From the NCBI GenBank assembly GCA_027604005.1, contig JADGJT010000109.1:1-62670 (forward strand): a stretch of DNA of 62,670 nt, in the 5' to 3' direction. The translations under genes and the position numbers were made by a program. The notes beneath the pieces are model-generated. The model saw only the letters and a list, made by a program, of their open reading frames with translations, did not search any database and was not told the DNA's origin. This stretch comes from Dinochytrium kinnereticum (taxonomy: Eukaryota; Chytridiomycota; Chytridiomycetes; Chytridiales; Chytridiaceae). Below, one piece after another: positions 35,901-48,106 of the stretch; position 1 is the stretch's first letter, and each line of letters starts with the position of its first letter.

Positions 35901-38900
35901 TCAAGGCAGGAATGATCACTTCTAAAGTCTACCAGTAATAAACGATTAGATCCCATGCCCGCTTAAATTGCTGAAAGAAAAATGGCACACCTGCTGGATT
36001 ACAAAGAAACTGTAGTTATCGTCTCTCCTCATCACATTCGCTCCCATAAATGTGAACACAGGAATGATGTTTAGGAGAACGCTCTCCGGGAACAACTTTG
36101 CCAACGACGCCATCAGTAAGAGAGAAGCGTTGTGAGTTTGGGGGTTATCGGAGGCTAATTTTTTTTTTTTAAGGTTAGGCCACGCCGTGAATGGGATTGG
36201 CAAGATGAATACCTCGAATGCACTGAACGACCAAATCGACACGAATCGAGTCTTCGCGGACTGAGATCTTCGCATCCTAAAGTACATACCCATCAAAAAA
36301 CTATCCAGAAACAAAGTGATTAAATCTTAAAAACTTTACCTCAAGTTGCTTCACAACACTCAGACAAACCGACACAACAGACTGCTTGATGTACTCAACA
36401 GGGAACGGCACTGTCTCAACCTGAACAGCCAAAACATCTCCGATTATATCAAACAAGATTGATAGCATCTCTCCGCTTGCAGGCAACTTTTTGCTTGATT
36501 CAATCATCTCCAGAATAGTGGAAAGGATGTTAAATACGTTCTGGGTCTCACTAATACATTAGGAAAAAATAGTATCAGCAAAGTGCTTGTTTTCCAAAGG
36601 CAAAGAGAGAAAAAAAATGTGAGCACTATTACATGTCCGACTTCGCCTTCTTTGACGACCTTTCCTGCATCCTCGCGAAGATAGAATGGCATTCTGTCAA
36701 AGCGTACACAACGAATTCGGAAATAACATTCATCGTCGTCAATGCTTTCTTGAGCGCAAGAGAAGTTCCTTTTGGACCCAAAGCCGCGATCTCCATCAGT
36801 CTCCAGAAAGTCGTCATCTGATGTGCAGGCGGAATGTTAAGAATCCAATCCTCGTGCATGAGAGCAACGGCTAATTCAGCTTCCTCGGGCGAGCCTGCAG
36901 CAATTACGAAAAAAGATGTGAGACAATCTATCGGAAAAAAGCAAAAGAAAAATAATAGTTTAACAAACCTTTCATTAAGATATCCAAAAAGATGCCTAAG
37001 TACTTCCCACTCTTCACAGAAAAGAGAACACTGCAAGCTTTAGGCGTAAATCCTTGAATGAGCTGCAGCCTAAACTTGATGTCAAGAGCAGAGGGCTCAG
37101 GCGTATCCCGTGCCAATCGCTCCTCAATAAGAGGAAGAAGCGACTTGACCTTCAGAGGAGTATTAAGCGCGCTCATCAAGGTCAGCAATCCCGATTTCAC
37201 TTCAATGCGTGGCACGGCAGTGACATTAGAGAGGAGGAAGATAGTGACGCTCTCACTAATTAAAGGAAGGTAAGCATTGCTAATTAAGAACAGAAAAAAA
37301 CAAAGAGCATGATTCAACATACGAGAGCTGCTTTTCGCTTGACTCTGGCGAGAGAACGGCCGCAATCTTCTTCTCGAGGTAAGTCGGGTCCGCTAGGATT
37401 TCCTTTTCAGTCTCAAGGCAGATAGTGACAAACTTAGAAGCAATAGCAGAGGTGAGGAACAGAATTGAACCTATTTTTTCCTCTCATTTAGTTATCCGGA
37501 AAAAGAAGGTCAGAACAAGGTAATACGAACCCGTGGCTTTTCCGTAGAAAAAGTCCTTTCCAAATATTTCCTGCTTCTTCGACCCAGAACTGAGCAGGCG
37601 GGCATAGGTTCTGTTTAAGCTCCTCAAACACATCAAGCTGGAAGACCTCACAATCTATATAAACATATTCATTAAGAACATAATATCCGCGCAATGGCAA
37701 GTAAAAGAGAATGAAAAAAAAAACTCACTTTCTTGCTATTCAACAGCGCAAGTAAGAAAGCCGGGATGAGCAGCTGGAAGTCCTGAATTGCAGGTCGGCT
37801 AGAATCCAACATCACACAAGCCATTTCAAGCGCCTTAGCCTTCGCAAGAGTGGGAGCGCCTTTTTAAACATGCAAAAATAGATAGAATCATTAGTCACAC
37901 GTAAATAAATGTACAATTACTTTCGCTAATCCAGATGTTCATAAGGAACAATAGCGCATCACCCTTTAAGAACTTCTGGAAAAGAACGCCAAGGACGGCC
38001 TGGCCAAGTTCGACTTGGCGGAAAGTGCTGACGGTGATAAATAGTTGAAAGAGCACGTCCTTGTCGTTATTCTGATTCATACTTCGATTTAGTTATATTG
38101 CTTGGTAGTGATAGACTAACCGTTTTCTTCCACGAAGAAACGATATTATCGTTAAAATCGATAGATGCTAAAATTTTATAGATAGACCAAAGGAGGACCG
38201 CGACTTCTGAAGAGAACCCAGACTGCTTGGCGCCATGTAGGCTCAGGTTACGAATCTAACAAAGAGAGCATAAGAATTCATCTAATATTTAAGGGGAGGA
38301 CAAACATCAAATGTGACAGCCTTGGAGTCATATTCCGAAACCTCAATTGATCGAATTTTGGAAAGGAGAGCGCTCAGCACCTCGGACGTAACAGATTTAT
38401 CAACTGAAAGCAAAGTATTATTGCTATGTCTCAAATATCTTGTCGCGACATACCAGCACCAGAACCAATCCAGACTGCCAAAAGAATGTAAGAGACGAAA
38501 CGAGCATCAGCATTGCTCGAGTTAAGTGTCTTTTTGATAAACCTAACATCAGCATCAAAGCCGCTCTCTTTCGCCATGTTGGCTACAAATAAAAAATAAT
38601 GCTTAATGGCCCAAAATCTGAGAAGCACAAAAGCAAAAAATAATCACCAGCGACGCCTTCCAAGAACTTCATTGAAATATTATCAAACTCTGATACCGGA
38701 GTCTTCTCCGACTTGCGAAGCTGCTCGAAGGTCGATATCAAGGAAGTTAGGTTTTTCCATCGTGAGCTGAACTCCGGAAGGCTCTCAGAAGCCTCCTTAA
38801 CAAACTGCGAGAAAACGGACCGAGTCTAAGGTAAAAGAATCGGAGAGTGAATAGATAATAATAAACGAAAAAAGTACCTCATGAGTCAACAGCATGAAAG

Positions 38901-41111
38901 AAAAAAGGGCTTCTTTAATTGCTAAGCTATCTTTCTGGCTAGTCGATGCGGCAACCCTAACAAGGGCGGATACAGCCGCCTTCTTCAACTTTATAGAGCG
39001 CAGAGAACTGAGTCGGATCAGCTCTTTGGAAAGAGCACTGCCGCTGAAAAAGGCGTGAAGGTTCTTTAAAGATAAAACAGCAAGGGCAATATGTTCTTCG
39101 TCTTTCAAACCATCCATTAGGATATCCTCAACACAATCCAAATCCTAGCAATACTGTAAGCATGCATTTAAGAAAAAATCGACGCCAACTTACAAGCTTG
39201 GATCCGGAGTCAAGAATTTTAACTAGGCGATGATAAGCGGTCAATCTAATGTTTGAGTCGACGTGTTTCAAGTTGAGGAAAAGAATCGTCCCGGTTTCCT
39301 TAATAGGCTCGAAAATCGTGTTCTATCAACGATTGAAAAGACTATCAATATCAAGGCACTAAACAGTGCAACTAACCCTGTAAGTAGATGACACAATCTT
39401 GTAGAGGATATTGTTTGCTGTCTCCTTTGACGTCTTCGTGCCCTGCTAAAATCAGAAGGGTATCTTCTTGAATCAAACCTTGATCCATTCAGCAATACGT
39501 GAGCTGACAAGAACGGGATGCTGATTGAAAAAGATCGTAAGAGCTCCTTCGCAAAACTCCACAACAGGCTTTGAGGCATTCTCGGAATACTTTCCGGTTT
39601 CATCGATTAGTCGTTGCAAAATGGCATCACAAAGTTCAACGGCAATCTTCCCATCGAGTGGGAGCTTGCTAGTTAAGCTCAAACACTTTTGAATGGCGGC
39701 TGAAGTGCTGTCGGCCGCCCTTCAACAAATAGTAAGTAAGAAAAAACAAACGGATCACTAACTTTTTAAGAGAAAATGAAAAAACAAGAGATCGAATAAA
39801 TGTCTGGGAGTCGAAATCGGCCAAAACTCGTATAAAATGGCTGTGGATGTCCCTGAAATATGTTATTTATATTGATAATCACAAAATTTTCTTACTCGTT
39901 CAAGAGGATAACCTCGAGAGACTCCAGAGAAATCGTGCTTTCCGGGTTGAAATGGTACAAGGTGAGGACTAAAAGAACCGACGTCGTTCGGGTTGCTTTC
40001 GAAGAAAACTTTAAAATAGTTTGGCAAATCTCATCCACCGCGGCTTGAGCGAGGCTCGTCTTTTCTATCAACCGGCCAAGAACGACTGATGCAGCAAACT
40101 AGATATCATTTAGCCAGAGTGTGCAAAATCTCCCAACCTTTTGGTCTTCGTCTCCACTTTTCCTTAAAGTGGTCAAAACTACCTCCAGAATCATACGAGT
40201 GAAGTTCTCATCCTGAGCCTCCATTTGGTCAAAGCACTCATATGTGGTTCTAGCGAAAAAGGATGACATGCTGGGGTTGGAACCTTCAGTGCTCGTAAAC
40301 TATGAAAGCGCAATAAGCGTTCGTTTCAACTAAAAAAAAATGCAAACCATATCGCAGATCCTCTTAATAAGAGCTGGGCTCTTAATGCAACGACGAGCGA
40401 GGTTTACGCGGTCCAATGGAAGAGGGTCTTTCCGTAGATACTCCAAAAATGAAAGCTCAGGATGGTTCCTAAAGTTTGCCAACGTGCGTTGATACACAAG
40501 ATCAGCACAAGTAGGGATGAGGATGATGACAATTGAACAATAATATTGAATACTTACTTAAGGGCAAGAATTGAAGCAACACTTGCGAATTGTGGGGTTT
40601 CATGGTATGGCATAATGCAAAAAATGATGTCTTCCACGTTATGAAGTTGAGCACTTGTTCAGAATGTAAAGTTAGCATGGCCCACAGGTGAAAGATGATT
40701 GAATTCGGTGAAGTGTACCTGAAACGCCTCACGATCCACTCAATGGCCTTCATGGACGGGCTCTGCAAAAAGAACCTCGACAACAACCGAAGGAATGACG
40801 AAATGAGTCGATCAAGGTTGGCATTCTCGTTCTTATCCTGGAAAACGATCAGTTCCTATATTCCAAGCACGACTTGTATTTACAAGAAGGTTACGGTCCA
40901 TTGATTTGAATCGCTCAGAGAAAAGCGTCTCCTCATATGCAGCGAATCGAGTGTCCAGCTCCACCAGCGATGCGAGGCCGTTACATCCGATAGCATACGC
41001 AGACTCGAGGTCAATCTCAGCAGCCTCCTTCTGGGTGAAGAGGACGGATGCAGCATGCTTTGGAGCTCTGGTCGCAGCCAAAGCTCCCAGTTGTTTCTTC
41101 AAACTGCTCAT
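32975..41111 (-). CDS. UTP10: UTP10/HEATR1, U3 snoRNP 90S subunit
   Basis: A minus-strand gene with about 25 or more short introns and roughly 2,000 residues, starting at ATG 41109-41111 (MSSLKKQLGALAATRAPKHA). UTP10 is a giant HEAT-repeat protein of the t-UTP/UTPA complex in the nucleolus, needed for pre-rRNA transcription and 18S maturation. N-terminal signs are SVLFTQKEAAEIDLESAY and LDTRFAAYEETLFSERFKS, then FLRLLSRFFL, AIEWIVRRF and QLHNVEDIIFCIMPYHETPQF, all typical of the family's first domain. Near the C-terminus FKPIFLNLRNWL and HRLLTFYRIMDAL mark the BP28CT domain. The last traceable exon (32975-33116) ends at CLSKYFAFVPD. The about 115 residues of terminal HEAT repeats that follow there in other UTP10/HEATR1 proteins are not found before SZT2 begins, so the 3' end is unresolved and possibly truncated. 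Confidence 0.92.
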
Positions 41112-41500
41112 GCGGGCTGTCTATAGTGGGTTTGTCAAAAAAAAAAAAAAAAAAAAAGGAACTCAAAGAGTGTGAGGCAGCAGGAAGAACCACCACTGCC
41201 AAAGACGTGCGGGCAAACGCAAGAAAGCAAAGGAGAAATGCAATCATTTGATGGTGGATGCGGCCTTTTATTACTGTTTATAAAAAACATCAGCACAGAA
41301 AGGATATTATTCCCTATCAAATAAATTCATGAGCATTTCCGTGCTATTTCCATTCAGTTGGAAGCTTATAACGCACAAAAACAGAGTTCATCAGCCTCTG
41401 GTCATCATCAAGTCAGCAATGTCTCAACGAAGCAGCTCAGTTCTTTTGCTGTCCTGGCCACGCAATCAGACAAATTCCAAAAATTTCCCAGTTGAAAGAA
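41112..41500. promoter_or_regulatory. Divergent promoter region UTP10/RPN8
   Basis: 389 bp between the start codons of UTP10 (-) and RPN8 (+). A pure run of 21 A residues sits at about 41137-41157, 26 bp upstream of the UTP10 ATG. Poly(dA:dT) tracts of this kind exclude nucleosomes in fungal promoters (established for yeasts). No other gene is seen. Confidence 0.5.
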
Positions 41501-42623
41501 ATGCCACACTCGACCACCACCCCCGAGTCAGTCGTCATCCACCCGCTGGTGCTGCTGTCCGTCACTGACCACTTTTTTCGCGTTGCGCGGAACACTAAGA
41601 AGAGAGTCGTCGGTGTTCTACTCGGCCAGTCAAATGGGAATGTCGTGAACGTCGCAAACAGCTACGCTGGTAGGAGGAGCGAGCGGCCTTTATCGATTCG
41701 TCATGGCGTACTAATACATTTGTTACGCCAGTTCCTTTTGAGGAGGATGAAAAGGATCCCTCTGTTTGGTTTTTGGACCACAACTACCATGAGGCCATGT
41801 ACGATATGTTTAAGAAAGTCAATGGTGAGTACCTTACTATTTATTTTGACTGAACGGGATGTCAAGCCAAGGAGAAGATGGTCGGATGGTATCACACCGG
41901 CCCTAAGCTGCGTGCTTCCGACTTGGAAATTAACGAGTTGTTCAAACGGTACAACCCCAACCCTGTCTTGGTCATTATCGACGTGAAGCCAAAGGATTTG
42001 GGTCTGCCGACGGACGCTTACTTTGCAGTTGAGGAGGTTCATGATGTAGGATCAATAACTCGTTGGTCAGCATATCCTAATTTCTAATTCATATGGAACA
42101 GGATGGGACAGCAACAACAAAGACATTCAACCATGTTCCTTCGTGCATCGAGGCAGAGGAGGCAGAGGAAATCGGGGTCGAGCATCTCCTCCGTGACATC
42201 AAGGACAATGCCGTTGGAACCCTCTCAACTCAGATTACGGATCAGCTTAACTCGCTAAAGGGTCTTGGAATCAGGCTTGAGGAAATCAAGGAGTACCTGA
42301 CAAAGGTGGTGGACGGCAAGTTGCCAGTCAACCACCCGATTATCTATAACCTACAGGATATCTTCAACCTCCTCCCTAACCTCAATGTATCGGACTCCGT
42401 CCGGGCCTTTGCGGTGAAATCGAACGACGAGCTGTTGGTTATTTACCTTTCATCCTTGATCCGAGCGGTTATTGCCTTGCACAATCTCATCACCAACAAG
42501 ATCACAAACCGTGAGGCCGAGAGGAAGGAGAACAAGGCGGAAGATGAGAAGCCTGCTGCTGCTGAGGCCGACAAAGTTGCGCCGAAGAAGGGTGCCAAGG
42601 ATGACAAGACCGAATCATCTTAA
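41501..42623 (+). CDS. RPN8: 26S proteasome lid subunit RPN8 (PSMD7)
   Basis: Four exons: 41501-41669, 41732-41824, 41867-42045, 42102-42623; 320 residues, close to the 324 of animal PSMD7. RPN8 is the MPN-domain partner of the deubiquitinase RPN11 in the proteasome lid. The MPN domain spans about residues 8-140, opening with [15 protein letters not shown] and including VVGVLLGQ. Where an active JAMM enzyme has His-x-His and a Ser-x(7-8)-Asp motif, this protein reads [18 protein letters not shown], so the zinc site is incomplete, as expected for RPN8. The C-terminal helices ([35 protein letters not shown]) join the lid helical bundle, and the tail is Lys/Glu/Ala-rich. The third intron is 42 nt. 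The ATG at 41501 is chosen because it starts right at the family's usual N-terminus. Confidence 0.97.
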
Positions 42624-42657
42624 TATATTTTTTGTTATCAATGGCTATTTTGAGCAC

Positions 42658-44846
42658 TTAGGCTGCCGCGAAGAAAGAAACTAATTCTTGAAGATGCGCC
42701 TTAAACGTGTTTTCCTCGCCAGATTCACCCAAGTTGGCAATATATTCTTGGAAATTTTAGTAATTAATAACAATGAGGATTATATACCTTTTACAACCTC
42801 CAGAATGTCACCATATCCTTCATCCCTAGCAAGCATTATATCTTGAATCGCGGATGCCACCTGAAAGAGCGATTATGGTAAGATTAACGAAAAAAAATAA
42901 GAAAATAAACAACCTTTGGCTCAGCATCCTGAGCCGAAACAATACAGATAATAAGATCAATCAACTGTAAAGTAAACAACCCCTTCTCCAACTTTTTCAA
43001 ATAAATTTCCTCCTCCGAGTTCAGCTCGTCATCACCCATAGCACTATCCGCGAGTTCTTCTTCAGCCAGTCGCACTCTCTTCTTGTAAGTCTCGTGCATT
43101 TCAAGCAATCTCCTAAACTTTTCGCAATGTTCCTCTCCAAACTTCAGCAAAATTCTTTGAAATTGTTCCTTTTCTGAGCTATTGCGAAGAAGGGAAAAAA
43201 TGATTGATACAAGGTGTTCTGGAAGTAAAGTTTAGATATATAGGATTTCAAAATATGGGCAATAAAGGTTGAAAAAATTAGAAGGAGAAGGTATGCATAC
43301 CTTCTTCTTCCACTTCTGAGTAAGCCTTGTACTCTTTCTTGTACGAGCGTTGCCCCTTCTTCATAAAAATCGGGAAAATACTTTTCAAGCCCATGATCTC
43401 AATGAACCTCTCACAGCATCCTTTGCCAGCATCTCCAAGGCATGCATGATCAATAACTTTCAATGTGCGCATACGTGACATTTTCCTGGCCCTACCACAA
43501 AATTAAAAACCGTAACGTAGTTAAAATGTTGAAAGAACCTCAGAATAACCAGCATAAGCTCTAAGCCCTCCTCCTTCAAAAAAGTTTCTTTAACCTCTGG
43601 TTCTGCCAACGCCAGACACAAAGTATCAAAAAGGTTCTCCATCATTTCAATTTCATCAGGCTCTCCAGGATCTCGTCTCTTGTAATAAAATATGGCTTTC
43701 AATAGCGTTCCAACTCCACCAGCTTCGTTAAAAGCCAAACGATTTTTTCTACTATTTTGAAGCAAGATAGAGAGAAGCTCGCTAGCGTACTGCCTGTTGG
43801 AGTCGAAGGTCTTCATTGAGATTCGTTTGATAAGCCAAGGTAGAAGAGATGTTTTTTCGATGGCAAGTTCGGCGATGGATTGATCAACAGCAACGAGGTT
43901 CTCCAAGACGCCTTAAAACGAAAATGTTGGTTTCTTACACATATTCAAAAGGCCTTACCGAGAGAACTGAAAACTCCTTGCTTATCATCCGTTTCATCAC
44001 TTGCTTCATTAAAACGTTCCAGATTTTGAACAAGAAGTTCAAGGATTTGATTTTCTATCTAAAAAGCATGAGCGAGAAGTCAAATTTAAGTGAAAAACCA
44101 GCGAAGCAACTAGAGCCTTTAATCCTTCCTCCTCGTCATCTTGAGCTTCAGAAACCATATCTTCATCTGTCAACTCGTTCACAAGATTAATTGCAGCAAT
44201 AGCAATATCCGTGTTCTCATGCGACATCAGAGACGTGATGGATGATATTGCGCCAAGAGTCACAAGATGTTGATAAAGCTGAGGTGCCGATGAAACTTTA
44301 GACAGGTTGTTGATTTCGTCATCAAGGTCCGCTTCGGAGTCGATAAACTTAAGAGGGTCATCGGCATGCCGCATGCGCAGTTCTTGATTACGGTTGATGG
44401 CTTTTTCTAATTTTAGCACCAGACGTTTCAACGTAGACAGGCTGATAGTTGCAGGGTTCTAAAGAAGAAAAATAGAATGAGCATGGTGCAGCCAAAACCC
44501 TCCAAATACTTATACCTCTTCACCCGAATCCACTATCTCCATAATATTTCTCTGCTTCTCAGACAATCCGTCCCCGTAAAACCGTGATTCCTCATCCTCA
44601 CCATTCGCAGCCTGCAGCTTATCTGCTTCCTCGGCTCCAACTCCCCACTTGAAATTTTTGCTGGACTCCACATCGTCATCGGTTTCACCTTCACCCCGGA
44701 GCCGCTTTAAAATAGCATCTGATGGTTCATTTGGAAGCTTGCGCTTGTTGGAGACAATAGTCTTGCTTGGGATTGCTGGGACCTCTCGTAATGTGTTATT
44801 TTGGCGTTAGACGGTGGGCTACCTTGAAGAGATCGTTCACATTCAT
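42658..44846 (-). CDS. CTNNBL1: Beta-catenin-like protein 1 (CTNNBL1)
   Basis: A minus-strand gene of about nine exons and roughly 550 residues, starting with an 8-codon exon (44823-44846, MNVNDLFK) and a 40-nt intron to 44782. CTNNBL1 is an armadillo-repeat protein of the Prp19/CDC5L spliceosome complex that recognises nuclear localisation signals of splicing factors. It has a basic NLS-like start (SNKRKLP, LKRLRGE), the conserved KRLVLKLEKAINRNQELRMR and DDPLKFIDSEADLDDEI segments, and armadillo helices running through LVTLGAISSITSLMSHENTD, LPWLIKRISMKTFDSNRQYA, MKKGQRSYKKEYKAYSE and EHCEKFRRLLEMHE. It ends at TAA 42658-42660 after a short Ala tail, only 34 bp from the RPN8 stop on the other strand. 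Its absence from budding yeast makes it informative about lineage. Confidence 0.95.
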
Positions 44847-45485
44847 GGCGATTGTCCGCTTTTTAGAGTGCCTAATTAGTTTTCAAAATATTTTCGGCAG
44901 TTCTAAGCACTGTAACCACTGCAATAAAAGACCATTTGAAGCGTACTCTAGAAGCAATATTTCGCGCCTTTTATTATTCCAATGGTCTAGACACCGATGG
45001 TGCCGCATAAAATGCCCAGCCTTCAAAGGACCAGCATAGCAATGTCTTCCAGCGCGTAATGCTGATGATGGCTCCATGACTATTCGCAATCATTCAATGA
45101 TAGCCTTGTGAAGCTGATGCCTCATGGAGCTACGCGCAAGGCTTGGCCGGTGACAGAAGATGTGATGCCGCAAGTGTTTCTGGCCAGTGGACTCAAAACC
45201 CCCCCCTTCCTGCAAATTTTCAAATCCTTTTAGTCAAAATTAATTCCAAGGTGTGTAGCAGCAGAGACCATGCATGATGGGGTTGGCCATCGATGGCAGG
45301 AGCGACGCATCCGTTGTATCCGAACGAGGAGCGATGGACTTCGGGGATGAGCTGCACTAAAGCAAGCAATTGCTGTTGAATGTTGATATTCGTTTTGCAT
45401 GGATTGGATGGATCGGATGGATAGAATGGACCTGTGTTGAAGTTGCTACATGGGTGGATGGTTGGCTAACTTGACCACCCAACAG
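44847..45485. promoter_or_regulatory. Divergent region CTNNBL1/RPL28 with likely leader intron
   Basis: About 640 bp between the divergent starts. It includes a run of C (about 45199-45205), a degenerate GGAT tandem repeat at about 45399-45430, and a branch-site-like GGCTAAC followed by a pyrimidine/AC stretch and CAG directly before the RPL28 ATG. The last point suggests a 5' UTR intron ending at 45485, a common arrangement for ribosomal-protein genes. No other gene is supported. Confidence 0.4.
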
Positions 45486-45956
45486 ATGTCTTCCGATTTG
45501 GTCTGGCTGCTCACCAAGAACAACAGCTGCTTCTTGGTCAAGAGGAATGGTGTCCAGTTCTCGCGTGAGGCTGGAAACCTGACCAACAAGAACAGCTTCA
45601 AGTACTCTGGCGTCGCCAACTCCAAGGTGAGGACAATGGCCGTTTCGTGCAGAAGCAATGAGCTTATAACGATATATCTTTTGCAGGCTGTTGGTATCTC
45701 CGCCGCCGCCAAGGGTGTCACCGTCACCTTGAAGAAGAAGACCGTCCCCGCCACCAAGCCCGGCAAGACCGTTCAGAAGACCACCGTTGCTAAGCCTGGT
45801 GCTCGCTCTGTCGCCAAGAGCGTTCGCAACATTGTCAAGGGCTACCGCCCTGACCTTCAGAAGGTCGCTGTTGCCCGCGCCCTCAGGATCCTGGAGACTC
45901 AGAAGCCTGTCAAGGCCACCAAGGCTAAGAAGCTCAGGGGCAAGGCTGCGCAATAA
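45486..45956 (+). CDS. RPL28: 60S ribosomal protein L28 (eL28)
   Basis: Two exons, 45486-45626 and 45687-45956, 136 residues, matching the usual eL28 length. It is a surface protein of the large ribosomal subunit in the cytosol. The N-terminal half SSDLVWLLTKNNSCFLVKRN, then REAGNLTNKNSFKYSG, and the later GVTVTLKKK and a Lys/Arg/Ala-rich tail (GYRPDLQKVAVARAL) are characteristic. Budding yeast has lost eL28 (its protein called L28 is uL15), so the gene supports an organism outside that group. Codon use is strongly biased to C-ending codons in the second exon, as for a highly expressed gene. Its stop lies just 20 bp from the stop of INTS9 on the other strand. Confidence 0.97.
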   Translation: MSSDLVWLLTKNNSCFLVKRNGVQFSREAGNLTNKNSFKYSGVANSKVRTMAVSCRSNELITIYLLQAVGISAAAKGVTVTLKKKTVPATKPGKTVQKTTVAKPGARSVAKSVRNIVKGYRPDLQKVAVARALRILETQKPVKATKAKKLRGKAAQ

Positions 45957-45976
45957 ACAATTAAAGGGTTCATCCT

Positions 45977-48073
45977 TTAAGCTTTATTATTTAGCCAGTT
46001 GATCAAATGTTCAATGCTTTCCATACGCGAGCTTTGAACTGTGAAGACCCCGTTTTCATGGGACAAAGTTCCCTCATCAATTTCGACTGTGGTGGACCCA
46101 CCATCATCTTCATCTGTCCGAATGTAACCCCTGAGCTATGATAAATTAAAGAATGAGATAAAGCAGCCCGTCACTTTGGCGTGTCTTACCTGCTTTCGCG
46201 CATTTTCGATAATCGATTTATTCGAACCTGGCAATACAAATTCCTTCGAGCCAAGGTTGGGAATATAGCGTAGATAAGGCACTTGCTCGTTTAAATGCAG
46301 CTGTCCGCATATCCGTGCTTGATTCGAAGTCTGCGCGCTTATGACACACCTTTGACTGACCTTTAAAAACATTAGTGCAAGGTGATTGGACAGCTTCAAA
46401 AAAAACCTCCTTAGAAATCGCTATTCTTCTCTCAACATCATTTAATGACACTGAGGAGTCAGCGCCACAGCCCAAAACTGACACTCGTGTGGATGCTGTT
46501 GAAAATTCGGCTATAGATACTGGCAGGAAAAGAGCATGGGGTGTCAAAAACTCGGTTATGTCAGCCATTTCCTTCGGATTAAGTCTTGCTTGCAAGGGGC
46601 ATGATCTAATTGGAATGCTTTTGACGGAGGTAAATATGTCGGTCGAGAAATGGTCACTTTCTGCAAAGAAAAGTATTAGAGTATGCTCGAATCATTGCTG
46701 GAGGAGGTATAATAATAATTGCAAGATTCACCTGTTACAACCACAGTGACTGGGCCGCTTTCTTGAAGCCTTGAAAGAAGTCTATTCAGATCTGATGGTG
46801 GCAAAGGATATCCCAAGAGAACGATTCCGGCGGATATCGACTCTAAAAAGGCGGCAACATCACGGTGGACGATAAGCTTATTGTTATCTAGAAGCCGTGT
46901 ATGAATCGACGGGGCTTGGGAGCGGAACACTGCCGCCTGACGCTCATCATTCATCCTAAGATATAAGAAATACTAATGCAAGATACAAAAACCATTCACT
47001 AAGAATATTTCCAAGATATATACACTCTTTCGCGACACTTGATATGAAGTGAATAGGCATCGCCAATTTGCCGGTACTCGATAAAGAGTGGTTGATTAAC
47101 TCTATTAGGTCAAACACGGTCCCGTATGGGGAAACCGGAAAAACTAGAGAGTTCTTATTTGATTCAACAGCTCTCGCTTTATAAAAAAATAGTTAGGGTA
47201 GCGTGAAACAAAGAGGATGCTAACGAACCAATCTCGCTGAATATCACTCCAACAGATTTCTCGATAGTAGTCTGCTGGCTCGTGACATCGGACACAATCA
47301 CGACGTCCGCAAGACTAGAGTTCTCCTTGTCGAAAACTGAGGAATGCCTGCTCCCTGATAATGTTGCCGAGGAAATGTATACAACCTAATTTTTTTTAAT
47401 GGCTTGGAAGGTGCCAAAGAATAACAAACCTTCTGAAACGCCTTTGTTATATTCCAATAGCACGCACCCAATCCAAATCCAGAGCTGGAGGGCCGCACCC
47501 AGAAATCTAACCCAACCGGCACGACCTCGCGAAACCTTACGATCGTTACTTTGGCCAAGCATGCATCCATGTCCTGCTTCGTGTATCTCCGAACGGGAAA
47601 ACTGGCGATGGTCATCAATTGGGTATCACTGAGGAGATTCAGTTTATATATATGTAAACCTCCACGCATACCTGGCCAGATATGTTTCACATTGCAGACT
47701 AAAGCGAATGTTAAACAAGCCATGTAAAACGAGAAACTCACCGGCCAAATATAAGAGTAGGTTCCGTAGCAAATATTCTTCCCCGAAACTTTGAGTATTC
47801 AGTAAAGTAGGGTAAGGCGAGAAGGTTTGAGCTGCATGACAAGAGAACGATGTCGATACTGGCCATTTGGTCCAGCGTCATGCGTGGCAGATATCGCACC
47901 ATGCTATTTAATTTGGCGCTGTGAAATTCTGCTCCCAAGCTGCAATCAAGGAGGACAGTTGGACCATCCTCAAAGGTGATAATCCAGCAAGGGAATGCGG
48001 TGTCTCCGGAGGCATTCACCTATTTGATAGGTTAGCATGATTGTACATGTTGAAGCGACCTGACAATTTTCAT
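45977..48073 (-). CDS. INTS9: Integrator complex subunit 9 (INTS9-like)
   Basis: A minus-strand gene of about eight exons and roughly 550-600 residues. The start is a 9-nt exon (48065-48073, ATG AAA ATT), which with a GTCAGG donor and the acceptor at 48020 gives MKIVNASGDTAFPCWIITF, aligning with the expected INTS9 N-terminus. INTS9 is the catalytically inactive metallo-beta-lactamase/beta-CASP partner of INTS11 in Integrator, which cleaves nascent RNA. Signature segments are TVLLDCSLG, IDIVLLSCSSNLLALPYFTE and RIFATEPTLIFGR; the zinc-binding HxHxDH motif is absent, as in INTS9. Further matches are VRRYTKQDMDACLAKVTIV and PSSSGFGLGACYWNI. The C-terminus (RTDEDDGGSTTVEIDEG ... ESIEHLINWLNNKA) fits the INTS11-binding domain. 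CPSF100/CPSF73 relatives are less likely given these segments. Confidence 0.87.
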
Positions 48074-48106
48074 CTGAAAGAAAATAATGTTTCTGATGCT
48101 CGATGG

